From NCBI RefSeq assembly GCF_033963835.1, contig NZ_JAXBME010000016.1, forward strand, positions 47,618-111,617: a DNA stretch of 64,000 nucleotides, given 5' to 3'. Shown piece after piece: positions 8,058-18,131 of the stretch. Numbering within the stretch: the stretch's first letter is position 1; every line of letters begins with the position of its first letter. The DNA comes from Cytobacillus sp. IB215665 (GTDB lineage Bacteria > Bacillota > Bacilli > Bacillales > SM2101). Position numbers and translations under genes: made by a program. The notes under the pieces are model-generated. The model did no database searches and was not told the DNA's origin. It worked only from the letters and a program-made list of their open reading frames with translations.

Positions 8058-10763
8058 TTATCCGTGTAACTTGTCACGAAGAACCATTTGTAAAATACCA
8101 CCGTGGCGATAGTAGTCAATTTCAACTTCACTATCAAATCTCACAAGTACTTCGAATTCTTTTTGATTACCCGCTTCATCAGTAGCTGTCACTTTTACAT
8201 GGTCTCGTGGTCTTACAGTTTCATCGATAGCAACTTCGATTGTTTCTTTCCCAGTTAACCCTAAGCTTTCAGCACTTTCACCTTGTTTAAACTGTAGAGG
8301 TAGAACACCCATAAGAACAAGATTACTACGATGAATACGTTCAAAGCTTTCAGCAATAACAGTTTTGATTCCTAGAAGGTTCGTTCCTTTAGCAGCCCAG
8401 TCACGTGAACTTCCCATTCCATAGTCATTGCCAGCTAATACAACAAGTCCCGTATCTTCTTCCTTATACTTCATACATGCTTCATATATTGACATGATCT
8501 CGCCAGTTGGCCAATGAGTAGTCCAACCGCCTTCTGTACCTGGAGCAATTTGGTTACGTATTCTAATATTAGCAAATGTACCCCTTGTCATCACTCGGTC
8601 ATTTCCACGTCGAGAACCATAAGAGTTAAAGTCTCGTGGCGTTACACCTTGTTCTTGTAGATATTTACCAGCAGGAGTATCTTTACCAATTGAACCAGCA
8701 GGTGAAATATGGTCTGTAGTGACAGAGTCTCCAAATTTAGCAACTACTCTTAAGCCTTTTAAGTTTTGTACAGTCCCTGGCTCTTTTGATAACCCTTCAA
8801 AGAACGGTGGATTTTGAATATAAGTAGATTCTTCATCCCAACTATACAATGCTTCTTCAGAAGTCTCTATTTCATTCCAACGCTCATTGTCATCAAATAC
8901 TTGTTCGTATTCTTTTCTAAACAATTCTGGTGTAACTGTTTGATTAACAACTTCTTTTACTTCCTCCATAGTTGGCCAAATATCGTTCATGTAAACGTCG
9001 TTACCGTCTTTATCTTTTCCAATTACATCTTTTTGCAATTCAATATCAACAGTACCTGCAAGAGCGTAAGCAACAACTAATGGAGGTGATGCTAAGTAAT
9101 TTCCTTTGACTAAAGGATGAATACGACCTTCAAAATTTCGATTACCAGAAAGTACTGAAGTAACTAATAAATCATTTTTCGCAACTGCTTCTTCAATTTC
9201 CTCTGCCAATGGACCTGAGTTACCGATACATGTTGTACAACCATAACCAACTACGTTAAAACCAAGTTGCTCTAAGTATGGGAGTAAACCAGCATCTTTT
9301 AGGTATCCAGTAACAACTTTAGAGCCAGGAGCTAATGATGTTTTTACATATTCAGGAACTTCCAAGCCCTTTTCAACTGCTTTTTTCGCTACTAATCCAG
9401 CTCCAACTAGAACATACGGATTTGAAGTATTCGTACAAGATGTGATAGCAGCAATCGCAATCGCACCAGTCTCCATCATTGTCTCATTACCGTTTGCTAA
9501 TTTGACAGCTACTTTTTTATCTAATTCAGCTTTATCTAACCCAAATCCTTGGTTGCCAGCTTCTGCTGTTAAAGCTGTATTAAATGCTTCCTTCATATTA
9601 GTAAGTGGTATTAAATCTTGTGGACGTTTTGGTCCTGAAAGGTTGGCTTCTATTGCTGATAAGTTGATCTCAATCACATCAGTAAAGATAGGATCTTCTG
9701 CATCAGCTGTAAAGAACATACCATTAGCTTTACAGTAAGCTTCAACAACTTTCACTTGTTCTTCTGAACGTCCTGTTAAACGCATATATTCAAGCGCTTC
9801 CTCATCAACTGGGAAGAAACCACAAGTTGCCCCGTATTCTGGAGCCATATTAGAAATTGTCGCACGATCTGCAAGTGGTAATTCAGCAACACCTGGTCCA
9901 TAAAACTCAACAAATTTTCCTACAACACCTTTAGCACGAAGTACTTGAGTTACTTTTAATGCTAAATCAGTCGCTGTAGTGCCATTCGGTAAAGCTCCTG
10001 TTAGCTTCACACCGATGACTTCAGGAACTGGAAAATAAGATGGTTGTCCTAGCATACCTGCCTCTGCTTCTATACCACCAACACCCCAGCCTAGAACTCC
10101 TATACCATTGATCATTGTCGTATGTGAATCCGTACCTACAAGCGAATCAGGATAAGCAACAAATTCGCCATTCTCCTCTTCAACCGCTTGAACAACATTT
10201 GCTAAGTACTCTAAATTTACTTGGTGAACGATACCAGTAGCTGGTGGTACAGCACGATAATTATCAAAAGATTTTTGAGCCCAGCTTAAAAATTTATAAC
10301 GCTCTGCATTTCGCTCAAATTCTAAGTCCATGTTAAAGTTTAACGCATCTGCACTACCTGCTTTATCAACCTGTACAGAGTGATCAATTACTAAATCTAC
10401 AGGAATTTCAGGGTTAATTTTATCTGGATCTCCACCCATATCTGCCATAGCTTTACGCAGTGACGCTAAATCAACGACAGCTGGTACTCCTGTGAAATCC
10501 TGTAAAATAACACGTGATGGCTTAAAAGGTACATCTATGGCTTTTATATCCTTAGTGCCCCATTTAGCTAAATTTTCCACATGCTCTTTTGTAATTACTC
10601 GACCGTCAACTTGACGTAAAACTGATTCCAACAAAACTTTAATAGAATATGGTAGGCGAGTAATGTTACCTAATTTTTGTAAAGAACTTAATTGAAAATA
10701 ATTATACTTTTTTCCATTAACCTCAAATGAAGAACGCGCTTGAAAAACGTCTTGCTTTGTCAT
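8058..10763 (-). CDS. acnA: Aconitate hydratase A
   Basis: A 901-residue TCA-cycle enzyme converting citrate to isocitrate with a [4Fe-4S] cluster. In Gram-positives it is also an iron-responsive RNA-binding protein. The three cluster cysteines are visible in [11 protein letters not shown] (about residue 437) and [13 protein letters not shown] (about 503-506). The C-terminal swivel domain carries [19 protein letters not shown] 10763 is preceded by GGGGGAAGGA. It is citB in B. subtilis nomenclature and sits between sspO and yneN as there. A perfect 25-bp palindrome lies 68 bases upstream of the start. Confidence 0.98.
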   Translation of the reverse strand: MTKQDVFQARSSFEVNGKKYNYFQLSSLQKLGNITRLPYSIKVLLESVLRQVDGRVITKEHVENLAKWGTKDIKAIDVPFKPSRVILQDFTGVPAVVDLASLRKAMADMGGDPDKINPEIPVDLVIDHSVQVDKAGSADALNFNMDLEFERNAERYKFLSWAQKSFDNYRAVPPATGIVHQVNLEYLANVVQAVEEENGEFVAYPDSLVGTDSHTTMINGIGVLGWGVGGIEAEAGMLGQPSYFPVPEVIGVKLTGALPNGTTATDLALKVTQVLRAKGVVGKFVEFYGPGVAELPLADRATISNMAPEYGATCGFFPVDEEALEYMRLTGRSEEQVKVVEAYCKANGMFFTADAEDPIFTDVIEINLSAIEANLSGPKRPQDLIPLTNMKEAFNTALTAEAGNQGFGLDKAELDKKVAVKLANGNETMMETGAIAIAAITSCTNTSNPYVLVGAGLVAKKAVEKGLEVPEYVKTSLAPGSKVVTGYLKDAGLLPYLEQLGFNVVGYGCTTCIGNSGPLAEEIEEAVAKNDLLVTSVLSGNRNFEGRIHPLVKGNYLASPPLVVAYALAGTVDIELQKDVIGKDKDGNDVYMNDIWPTMEEVKEVVNQTVTPELFRKEYEQVFDDNERWNEIETSEEALYSWDEESTYIQNPPFFEGLSKEPGTVQNLKGLRVVAKFGDSVTTDHISPAGSIGKDTPAGKYLQEQGVTPRDFNSYGSRRGNDRVMTRGTFANIRIRNQIAPGTEGGWTTHWPTGEIMSIYEACMKYKEEDTGLVVLAGNDYGMGSSRDWAAKGTNLLGIKTVIAESFERIHRSNLVLMGVLPLQFKQGESAESLGLTGKETIEVAIDETVRPRDHVKVTATDEAGNQKEFEVLVRFDSEVEIDYYRHGGILQMVLRDKLHG

Positions 10764-10830
10764 TTGTCCTTCCCCCTGTGTCGAAATTTTAAGAATGTAG
10801 TCTCAAAAACCCTTCTGAGCGCACATTAAT

Positions 10831-10855
10831 TTGAACATATTATTAATATGTTCAA
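10831..10855. promoter_or_regulatory. 25-bp perfect palindrome upstream of acnA
   Basis: Arms TTGAACATATTA and TAATATGTTCAA are perfectly complementary around one central T. It lies 68-92 bases upstream of the acnA start codon, where the promoter should be. In B. subtilis citB is repressed by CcpC and CodY at upstream sites. This palindrome does not look like the CcpC ATAA-N7-TTAT dyad, so the regulator is unknown. Confidence 0.55.
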
Positions 10856-11078
10856 TAATTAGTTGAGAGTATTATCGAAAAATATCATTTTTTCTCCCAA
10901 TTCTAAATTACTTCTCATCCATCTTAATACAAGGAAGATTATAAGTAAATATCAATAATGTTATTGAAAATGATAAGTTTCCCTTATTATACATATTTTT
11001 TCCCTTGCAAATAAAAAATAGTAGTGTGTGCAATTTATCAGCAAAAATTGTAATTATAAAGATGATGGAGGTGAAGAA

Positions 11079-11228
11079 ATGGGCAAACGTAAAGCAAACC
11101 ATGTCATCCCTGGTATGAATGATGCAAAATCACAAGGAATGGGTGCGGGTTATAATGAAGAAATGCAAAATGAGCCATTGACTGCTGAGCAAAGAGCGAA
11201 CAATAAGAAGAGAAAGAAAAATCAATAA
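11079..11228 (+). CDS. sspO: Small acid-soluble spore protein O
   Basis: A 49-residue forespore protein. It starts [20 protein letters not shown] and ends [13 protein letters not shown], diagnostic for SspO (CotK). I choose ATG 11079 because TGGAGGTGA lies five bases upstream and the family starts there. It is divergent from acnA, as in B. subtilis. Confidence 0.95.
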   Translation: MGKRKANHVIPGMNDAKSQGMGAGYNEEMQNEPLTAEQRANNKKRKKNQ

Positions 11229-11462
11229 AAGAGATCAGACCAATTCGAAAATTTATTCATGATTAATGCACGAACCTTGTTTTATTTAACATTACATCAA
11301 AAAAAAATATTCTGAACAAAATTTCAAGGACAAGTGCCATTTCGCAAGAATATACACCTCTTCTCTTGTGAAATGGTTATTTCATTAATACGTAAGTTCA
11401 ACGCACATCAATTGAATCTAAAAAATTTCAAGAAAAACGAAATTAACATGATGAAGACAAAA

Positions 11463-11482
11463 AAACCTGCCAATGCAGGTTT
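11463..11482 (-). terminator. Terminator of the 11481-11741 gene
   Basis: AAACCTGC/GCAGGTTT arms with a CAAT loop, followed on the minus strand by seven T. The stop codon of the gene overlaps the hairpin base. Confidence 0.8.
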
Positions 11483-11741
11483 AAGGTGTATTATTGATTT
11501 CATTTACAATCGTGTGTAAATCTTGCTGAAATTGCTCAAGTTTCGGCTTTTGGTTTTCAGAGGCAACTTCAAGTGCATTATTTATTTGTTCGTAAGCTTC
11601 ATTTATTTCATTAGATAAATGTTTTAATTCAGAACCATAATCCGCACGATTCTGTACGATATTATTGTATACGTCCCTAGCTTCCTCTGTACCTTGTTGT
11701 GCAGCTTGAAAAGCTTGCTGTTTATTTTTATGATAAGGCAC
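11481..11741 (-). CDS. Hypothetical helical protein between sspO and sspP
   Basis: An 86-residue soluble protein, rich in Gln, Asn and Glu, almost entirely predicted helix with heptad-like spacing (SELKHLSNEINEAYEQINNA). There is no signal peptide or membrane segment. The flanking spore genes and a dedicated terminator suggest a real gene, possibly sporulation-related. I do not recognise the family. The start follows an AAGGAG-like GAAGGAGTTG. Confidence 0.65.
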   Translation of the reverse strand: MPYHKNKQQAFQAAQQGTEEARDVYNNIVQNRADYGSELKHLSNEINEAYEQINNALEVASENQKPKLEQFQQDLHTIVNEINNTP

Positions 11742-11865
11742 TTAATGTCAACTCCTTCAAATAGATGGAACTTTCTTAGCTAGTATAGACAAAGCCTCTA
11801 ATATCTATTCATTGAATAAAAAAAAACTATACTGTCATCCTAAACAAGAAGGAGGAGATTTATCC

Positions 11866-12009
11866 ATGGATGAAAATAATACTAAAGGAATTCGAAAAAA
11901 TGCTCCTGATGGTGAAAACCCTGGTCAGCCTGAACCATTAGACGGATCGAAAAAAGTGAAAAATCATAACCATACGAGACAGAAGCATAATAAAGGACAT
12001 GATATGTAA
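11866..12009 (+). CDS. sspP: Small acid-soluble spore protein P
   Basis: A 47-residue forespore protein with the family core [17 protein letters not shown] and tail [12 protein letters not shown]. Start ATG 11866 follows GAAGGAGGAG. An upstream in-frame ATG at 11812 lacks a ribosome site. It is convergent with selA, with only four bases between stop codons. Confidence 0.94.
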   Translation: MDENNTKGIRKNAPDGENPGQPEPLDGSKKVKNHNHTRQKHNKGHDM

Positions 12010-12013
12010 AAAA

Positions 12014-13417
12014 TTATGAAATCCTATGTAATATATCAACTATTACATTTGCCTCTTCTAAAGTCACAGTTCTAAAATCTAGTACGACCTTGCCTTTATT
12101 AATTCTAGTAACAATGCTAGGTGTGCTCCTTCTTAACTGTTGTGATAGCTGTTGAGACGATTTGCTATGGTGCTCTACTGTTACAACATATGTAGGGAGA
12201 GTTACTCCTGGCATTGTTCCTCCGCCAATTTCGGATTCACCTTTTAATAAATCGAACTTATAATCATTTGTTTTGGTGTTAACCAACTCTATAAAATGCT
12301 CAGAACGCTGTTTAATCGCTTCAGTCGTTTCTAATATATCTCGCAATGTTGGGATCTCAAGTATATTACCTTTCAAGTATGACAAAAGTGTATCTTCAAG
12401 TGCTGCAAAAGTCATTTTATCAACTCTTAAGACTCGCGCAAGCTGATGTTTTTTTAACAGATCAATAAGAGGCTTTTTCCCAACAATTATTCCTGCCTGA
12501 GGCCCCCCTAATAATTTATCTCCACTAAAAGATACTACGTCAACTCCTTGTTCAAGGATGTCTCTTACAACAGGCTCATCCCCAATGCCATTTTTCTGAA
12601 AATCAAATAAACTCCCACTACCTAGATCTTCATAATATATAATGTCTTCATACTTTTCTTTAAGCTGTACAAGGTTTTGTGTAGGTACTGTTTTAGTAAA
12701 TCCAATCGTTTTAAAGTTACTCGTATGCACCTTCATGATCATCGCAGTTTGCTCATTTATTACTTCTTCATAATCGTGTAGATGAGTTTTGTTAGTCGTC
12801 CCAACTTCTTTAAGGGATACTCCACTCTCCTCCATAATAGCTGAGATTCGAAATGAACCCCCGATCTCTACAAGCTGCCCTCTAGACACAATGACCTCTC
12901 GATCCTTTGCTAATGCTCTTAATACTAAAAATACAGCAGCGGCATTATTATTGACAACCATCGCAGCCTCAGCACCTGTCACTTTGCTAATGATGTGCTC
13001 AATGATGTCATGTCGAGAGCCCCTAGTGCCCGAATCAAGGTCAAATTCTAAATTGGAATAGTTTGATGCAATTTCTGCTACTCTCTTTACAGCTGAATCA
13101 CTTAAGCGGGCTCTCCCTAAGTTTGTATGTAGGATTACTCCCGTAGCATTAACTACCTTTTGTAAATGATATTCAGACATTGACTGTAGTTTAGCTTTAA
13201 CATTAGTAAATATATGATCAATCATGGAGACCTGCCCATGAAATTGAATGATATATTCATTAGATAAAAGCTGTTCTCTCAATTGATTCACTTCGGTTTG
13301 AATAACTTGAGTCAACGTTGGCTCGTCTATATTAAACTCTAATAACATAGTAAAAAATTGATTGTTTTTTTGCAATATATGTATTGGTGGTATTTGTCTT
13401 AATAAATCAATTCTCAT
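12014..13417 (-). CDS. selA: L-seryl-tRNA(Sec) selenium transferase
   Basis: A 467-residue PLP enzyme converting Ser-tRNA(Sec) to Sec-tRNA(Sec) with selenophosphate. The PLP-lysine motif SFSGDKLLGGPQAGII lies near residue 290, and GSRHDIIEHIISKVTGAE near 135. I place the start at ATG 13417 (MRIDLLRQIPPIH), preceded by AGGGGAAG. The frame open to 13495 adds a non-family N-terminus. It is part of a complete selenocysteine set (selC, selB, selD, selA) interleaved with the yne-spore gene order, and sits between sspP and cotM. Confidence 0.95.
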   Translation of the reverse strand: MRIDLLRQIPPIHILQKNNQFFTMLLEFNIDEPTLTQVIQTEVNQLREQLLSNEYIIQFHGQVSMIDHIFTNVKAKLQSMSEYHLQKVVNATGVILHTNLGRARLSDSAVKRVAEIASNYSNLEFDLDSGTRGSRHDIIEHIISKVTGAEAAMVVNNNAAAVFLVLRALAKDREVIVSRGQLVEIGGSFRISAIMEESGVSLKEVGTTNKTHLHDYEEVINEQTAMIMKVHTSNFKTIGFTKTVPTQNLVQLKEKYEDIIYYEDLGSGSLFDFQKNGIGDEPVVRDILEQGVDVVSFSGDKLLGGPQAGIIVGKKPLIDLLKKHQLARVLRVDKMTFAALEDTLLSYLKGNILEIPTLRDILETTEAIKQRSEHFIELVNTKTNDYKFDLLKGESEIGGGTMPGVTLPTYVVTVEHHSKSSQQLSQQLRRSTPSIVTRINKGKVVLDFRTVTLEEANVIVDILHRIS

Positions 13418-13532
13418 GAAATCTTCCCCTGTCCATTTTTTATCAATTATTATTAACCATTTTAATTGTTGACACCTTTTTCGTTCAATCATCATATCAT
13501 ATCCAATAGTATATTTCTGGAGGATAATTCAA

Positions 13533-13913
13533 ATGGTTAATAACAAATATCCTAAAGCGATGCAAATCCAATGTATTGAAGATTGGATGGAGCAATTTTT
13601 TCATGACTCTTTCTATCAGATGCTTGACGAGCAGCAATTTAGAGTTGATTTATTTGAGACTGAACATGAATATATAGTCGAAGCAGAATTATCTAATGTG
13701 AAAAAACAGCACATTAATATAACAAGACACAATAATGAGGTTTCAATTATCGTTAACAAAGATGAGCAAGAGGTAGTTGAAAGAAACGTGACTCTTCCAT
13801 TTTCTATTGAATCGAAAGAAATGAAAGCACTGTTTCATAATGACATTTTAGAAATTTATATTAGTAAAGAAGCTAAAACAAATATTCAAACAAAACATAT
13901 TAACATACAGTAA
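13533..13913 (+). CDS. cotM: Hsp20/alpha-crystallin spore coat protein CotM-like
   Basis: A 126-residue small heat-shock fold protein. The alpha-crystallin core runs from about residue 34 (QQFRVDLFETEHEYIVEAEL) to the VERNVTLPFSIES strand. In B. subtilis CotM is an outer spore coat protein made under SigK, and it lies between yneK and sspP, the same neighbourhood as here. The usual C-terminal I-x-I motif is suggested by HINIQ. CTGGAGGA precedes the ATG, and it has its own terminator. Confidence 0.82.
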   Translation: MVNNKYPKAMQIQCIEDWMEQFFHDSFYQMLDEQQFRVDLFETEHEYIVEAELSNVKKQHINITRHNNEVSIIVNKDEQEVVERNVTLPFSIESKEMKALFHNDILEIYISKEAKTNIQTKHINIQ

Positions 13914-13963
13914 TATCCTATTCATCTTCTACGCTATATGGTAGGAAATTTGACCACAATAAT

Positions 13964-13998
13964 AAGCATCAGTCACACGCTGTGAACAGATGCTTTTT
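13964..13998 (+). terminator. cotM terminator
   Basis: AAGCATC/GATGCTT arms plus an inner CACACGCTGTG helix, followed by TTTTT, 50 bases after the cotM stop. Confidence 0.8.
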
Positions 13999-14136
13999 AA
14001 ATTGTTCTGATTGCTTTATAAGTGTACCGCTACCGAGATAAATGGGATATTTTGCAACCTCGGTCAGGAGGAATAAAGTCTCCACATCATACACCAATGT
14101 TTATGTTATTTTGAACATGTTCACATCTTATTCCAT

Positions 14137-14379
14137 TTATTCTTTTTGCTCAATCATATTTATAATTTCATTGGGATCCGGATGTTCACCAGTTTCAAGC
14201 TTTGAATAAATCTTCTCACCATTAACTGAAACTTCGAAAGCACCACCTGAACTTGGAATAAGCTCAAGACTTGATATTTTAGAATAAAAATGAGAAAACA
14301 ACTTCTCTGCGAAACTCGCAGCTCTAGGTGCATAGTTTCACTGCATACAAAATTCTACGGATACTTTATAATTTTTCAC
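14137..14379 (-). CDS. SelW/Rdx-family selenoprotein with in-frame UGA
   Basis: An 80-codon gene read through one TGA at 14340-14338 (codon 14). The product starts VKNYKVSVEFCMQU-NYAPRA, giving the CxxU redox motif of the selenoprotein W/T/H (Rdx) thioredoxin-like family. The C-terminal half holds the conserved SSGGAFEVSVNGEKIYSK. The start is GTG 14379 with GGAGGA eight bases upstream. Conventional gene finding would report only a fragment, because the Sec codon stops it. A hairpin with a GTT apical loop follows the UGA. Immediate neighbours selD, selB and selA supply the decoding machinery. The redox function is inferred from the family. Confidence 0.88.
14307..14340 (-). promoter_or_regulatory. 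Bacterial SECIS element of the SelW-like gene
   Basis: Starting 16 bases 3' of the Sec UGA (14340-14338), CTGCGA/TCGCAG forms a six-base-pair stem closed by the apical loop GTT (14307-14321). Bacterial SECIS hairpins lie within the coding region just after UGA and present a GU in the loop to SelB. The same GTT loop occurs in selD. Confidence 0.75.
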
Positions 14380-14551
14380 AACTATTCCTCCAGTACTAAA
14401 TTAATTATTTCAACATATGCCTAAGTAACATGTGATAGCAAATATTTTGCAACCACTTTTATTGTAGTACATCCATTATTATATCGTAAAGTTACTTAAA
14501 CTATTGGTTTTTTTTTATTGTCAGTCTATACTTTTATTAACGGAGGTGAAG

Positions 14552-15607
14552 ATGATGAGTGAACATGAAAAAATCCGTTTAACTGCGTTATCAACAAAAG
14601 CTGGTTGAGGCTGTAAAATTGGTCCACAAGACCTAGCGCAAGTTTTGCGCTATTTACCTGAACAAAAGAATAATCCAAACCTTCTGGTCGGACATGAAAC
14701 ATCCGATGATGCAGGAGCCTACAAAGTAACTGATGAATTAGCATTAGTACAAACTTTAGATTACTTTACTCCAATCGTTGACGATCCATATATGTTTGGT
14801 CAAATTGCAGCTGCGAATGCATTGAGTGACCTGTATGCGATGGGAGCTACGCCAAAAACAGCATTAAACATTGTCGGTTTCCCAATCAAAAAGCTAGGTG
14901 CAGAAATTCTAGCACAAATCTTAAAGGGAGCTGCTGATAAGGTAGCAGAAGCAGATGCACTAATTATTGGTGGGCATTCCATTGATGATCAAGAGCCTAA
15001 ATTTGGGTTATCTGTTACTGGCTTTGTTCACCCGAACAAAATATGGAAAAATATTGGTGCTACACCTGGAGATGTATTGGTGATTACGAAACCACTCGGT
15101 GTAGGAGTTTTAACAACTGGCATTAAACGCGATAAAACAACACTCGACCAGTCAAAACTAGTTTCAGCAACCATGGCACAATTGAACAAGCTGGCAGCTG
15201 ATTTGCTACAAAAATATACACCAAGTGCTGTTACTGATATAACGGGATTCGGATTACTTGGACATGCAAGTGAAATGGCGCGAGGAAGCAATGTAAGCAT
15301 GTTAATTGATTATTCGAAAACACCTCTATTAGACGGTGCACATAAGCTAGCAGAAAATGGAGTAATACCAGGAGGCTCAAAAGCCAACCATAAATGGCTG
15401 AAACAATTTGTGACATATGGTACGAACATCACTGAAACTGAACAGTTACTATTATGTGATGCCATTACTTCGGGTGGGCTCTTTATAAGTATGCCTATAA
15501 ACGATGCAAAATCGTATGTAGAAGAGCTACATAATAACGGTATTGAAGACGCAGCGATTATCGGGCGTGTAATAGAAAAAGAAGATCAGTTTATATACGT
15601 GGAATAA
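14552..15607 (+). CDS. selD: Selenide, water dikinase (selenophosphate synthetase), itself a selenoprotein
   Basis: Makes selenophosphate from selenide and ATP, the selenium donor for SelA. The full gene starts at ATG 14552 (or the tandem ATG 14555) after CGGAGGTG and passes an in-frame TGA at 14606-14608. The active-site segment is ALSTKAGUGCKIGPQDL, with Sec at position 19 where many SelD proteins have Cys. The product is then 351 residues, the normal length. Downstream motifs include GHETSDDAGAYKV and TDITGFGLLGHASEM. A frame starting after the UGA (14645) would lack the catalytic residue and the glycine-rich loop, so readthrough is required. Confidence 0.95.
14606..14651 (+). promoter_or_regulatory. 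Bacterial SECIS element of selD
   Basis: The Sec UGA at 14606 is followed 26 bases later by AGCGCAA-GTT-TTGCGCT (14635-14651), a seven-base-pair perfect stem with a GTT loop. Loop identity and spacing resemble the element in the SelW-like gene. Confidence 0.78.
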
Positions 15608-15712
15608 GTTTTTACTTTAATAGGATTTATATACGAGAAATAATGGTTAAACAATTACAAACTAAGCTGTTCACAAGCCATGAAATGATAAAAGCAAAAG
15701 GTCCAAACAGTA

Positions 15713-15746
15713 GAAGCAGCGGGAATCTATTCTGAACCGCTGCTTC
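15713..15746. terminator. Bidirectional hairpin between convergent selD and selB
   Basis: GAAGCAGCGG/CCGCTGCTTC perfect ten-base arms. The hairpin overlaps the last codons of selB. T-runs are weak on both sides. Confidence 0.55.
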
Positions 15747-17637
15747 TTATTTGAACCCATACTCGTTTAGAGTCTTCTCTTGTTGTATATTTTAGCTTAT
15801 CAAATAGTTCAAGTAATGGTACTAAATACTTCCTAGATAGTTGGAGAACATCTTTAGCGTCTTTGAGCTCAAACTGTTTCGGAAAATGTGAACGTAGCTT
15901 AGCATTAGCTTCTTGTAAAGCTGCAAAATGAATATAGTGTTTATCATTCATACCTACAAGTTTTCCAGTAGATATCAAATAATTTCGTAGTTCGTCAGCT
16001 TCTGTATTAGGTATTCCTGATTGTTTTACATATTCTGCCCAAGACAGAACTGTGATTCCGTCCTTTCGGATCATTTGAATCATATTCTCCATTCGTTTTG
16101 CCCATTGTTTAGGATAACTAGGAGTAAAGCAATGCATTGAGATATATTGCTCTTTCTTAATAAATATATCTTGATCCGACGTTTGATTAAGTACAAAATC
16201 AAGCACTTGTGTTGGATATTTGGTTGAAAAGTGTTGAAGTAATTCCGCTTTGTTGATTCCTGTTCTTAGTGGATAACGAACATGGTAAGTATGTAAATAC
16301 GATTTCAACTCTTCGATTATATTAAGGATAATAGCATTTAGTGTAACTTGGTTATCGTTAATAACAACAAACTCTGGATGTAAGACCAATTCACCTACCA
16401 GGCGTTCGTCAATCGAACTACGCTTATTAATGTCAGATATGGAAATGATACCAGCTTGTTCGATCAAATCTATTAAACGTTCTTTCGGAGTCCCTTTCAT
16501 TTTGCTATGCAACATAGATACCGAATCTTTGCCAAAACGGTATTTCTGACCATTAGGGTCAATTACCCATCCCCCACCAATTGTTTCTACTGGAGTAGGC
16601 CTACGAATTATAAAACGATCTCCTCTTGTCACAACCGTTGACTCTGCTAAACGGAGTTGACAGAGAATTTCTGCATGATCTTCATCACTATTTACTTCAT
16701 TACGATCAAAGAAAATAATTTTCGCCATTATTTCAGCTGTTCCAATGTGGCATTTTACTAGAGACCTTTGTTTTAGTGTGTGCTTAACATGCTTACTTAG
16801 TGAAAGTGCAATATCAATCGTATTTGTCACTAAATAAGATTCTGAAGAAGAAACTAAAACATCTCCACGTTTCACTTCACCACGTAAGGACGATACATTT
16901 ATGGCTATTCTTTGTCCAGCCCAAGCTTCATCTACTGGTTTGCTATGCATTTGCATTTGCCTTATATTTGCTCTTTGGTTTGAAGGTAATATCGTTACTT
17001 GCTCATCTTCTCGCACAGACCCATCAAAAACTGTTCCTCTTACGACTGTTCCTTGACCTTTTAACGTAAAAACTTGGTCGACTGGCAAGCGAAATGCATT
17101 TCTTGTATTTCGTGGAGAGATAGCCCGTAATAGTTTTAATAATAGCTCTTTTAGCTCATCAATTCCCTTATTTGACAAACTATCAACTAACAGGGCTGGA
17201 GCATATTCAAAAACTGTCCCTTGTAACTCTGACTGAATATCTTCTTTAACGAGTTCAAGCATTTCATCATCTACTGTATCTATTTTAGAAATTGCAATAA
17301 CTCCATGTTTAATTCCTAAAAAAGATAATATTTCTAGGTGTTCCTTCGTTTGTGGCATGACACCTTCATCGGCTGCAATTACTATAACAACAACATCTAT
17401 GCCAGCCACTCCTGAGATCATCTGTCTAATAAACCGTTCGTGACCAGGACAATCAATGATTGAGGCTATCATGTTTTCATGAAGGTGCAAAGGTGCAAAC
17501 CCTAACTCTATAGTAATCTTGCGCTCCTTCTCCTCTTTCAATCTGTCAGTATCTACATTTGTCAACGCTTTTGTTAAAGCTGTTTTTCCGTGATCTATAT
17601 GACCCGCTAGGCCGATCGTATAATGCTGCTCTGTCAA
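15727..17637 (-). CDS. selB: Selenocysteine-specific elongation factor SelB
   Basis: A 636-residue GTPase that carries Sec-tRNA(Sec) to SECIS-marked UGA codons. N-terminal EF-Tu-like domain: GHIDHGKTALTKAL (P loop, about 12-25), DCPGHERFI (G3, about 63), SKID (G4). Beta-barrel domains and C-terminal winged helices, which bind the SECIS hairpin, follow. ATG 17637 is preceded by a GCAGGTGATG ribosome site. It is convergent with selD. The length fits bacterial SelB. Confidence 0.96.
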   Translation of the reverse strand: MTEQHYTIGLAGHIDHGKTALTKALTNVDTDRLKEEKERKITIELGFAPLHLHENMIASIIDCPGHERFIRQMISGVAGIDVVVIVIAADEGVMPQTKEHLEILSFLGIKHGVIAISKIDTVDDEMLELVKEDIQSELQGTVFEYAPALLVDSLSNKGIDELKELLLKLLRAISPRNTRNAFRLPVDQVFTLKGQGTVVRGTVFDGSVREDEQVTILPSNQRANIRQMQMHSKPVDEAWAGQRIAINVSSLRGEVKRGDVLVSSSESYLVTNTIDIALSLSKHVKHTLKQRSLVKCHIGTAEIMAKIIFFDRNEVNSDEDHAEILCQLRLAESTVVTRGDRFIIRRPTPVETIGGGWVIDPNGQKYRFGKDSVSMLHSKMKGTPKERLIDLIEQAGIISISDINKRSSIDERLVGELVLHPEFVVINDNQVTLNAIILNIIEELKSYLHTYHVRYPLRTGINKAELLQHFSTKYPTQVLDFVLNQTSDQDIFIKKEQYISMHCFTPSYPKQWAKRMENMIQMIRKDGITVLSWAEYVKQSGIPNTEADELRNYLISTGKLVGMNDKHYIHFAALQEANAKLRSHFPKQFELKDAKDVLQLSRKYLVPLLELFDKLKYTTREDSKRVWVQIRSSGSE

Positions 17638-17853
17638 GTAACATCACCTGCAACTCAATCACAATATTACATTGTAATTTCTCTTTGTATTATTTTAAAA
17701 CTGATACAGTAATGACCTATTCTATATACTTCTTAAATAGCATTGAAAAAAACACTAATCACACCATTTTAAAGGCATAATTTTTGAGTGTCACAACACG
17801 AATACTTGGCACTAAATGTATGATATAGTCCATGTATGCCAAGGACAAATATA

Positions 17854-18057
17854 TTACGCAATGGTAGCTGCTTGTTCTTCTATTGCCTTTTGCATATCTT
17901 GGTTAGTTACACGTTTTTCAACTTCATCTAATAGATCATGGATCTTGTTTTCAAAATACTGTACTTCTTCTTCGGTTAAGGCATTCTTCATTTTTTCTGT
18001 TAGCCGATCAACATGCTCTTTCTCTGCTTCAGTTAGATGCTTTGCTAATCCTCGCAT
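17854..18057 (-). CDS. Hypothetical charged helical small protein
   Basis: A 67-residue soluble protein rich in Glu and Lys with predicted long helices (LTEAEKEHVDRLTEKMKNAL). The start ATG 18057 follows ACGGAGGTC at good spacing. I do not recognise the family. It may be co-transcribed with the DUF4257-like gene upstream at 18132-18464, 74 bases away. Confidence 0.6.
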   Translation of the reverse strand: MRGLAKHLTEAEKEHVDRLTEKMKNALTEEEVQYFENKIHDLLDEVEKRVTNQDMQKAIEEQAATIA

Positions 18058-18131
18058 GAAAAGACCTCCGTTAATTTATCAGTACTGCTATTATATCATA
18101 AAAACCTTTAATCGTTAGATCATTCATGCGA

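Noticed and set aside
10961..10985. Fur-box-like TGAAAATGATAAG near sspO
   Set aside because: Only about half of the 19-bp Fur consensus is matched, and it is not clearly placed for either acnA or sspO.
12780..13050. Antisense frame inside selA
   Set aside because: It is a shadow of the conserved SelA coding sequence.
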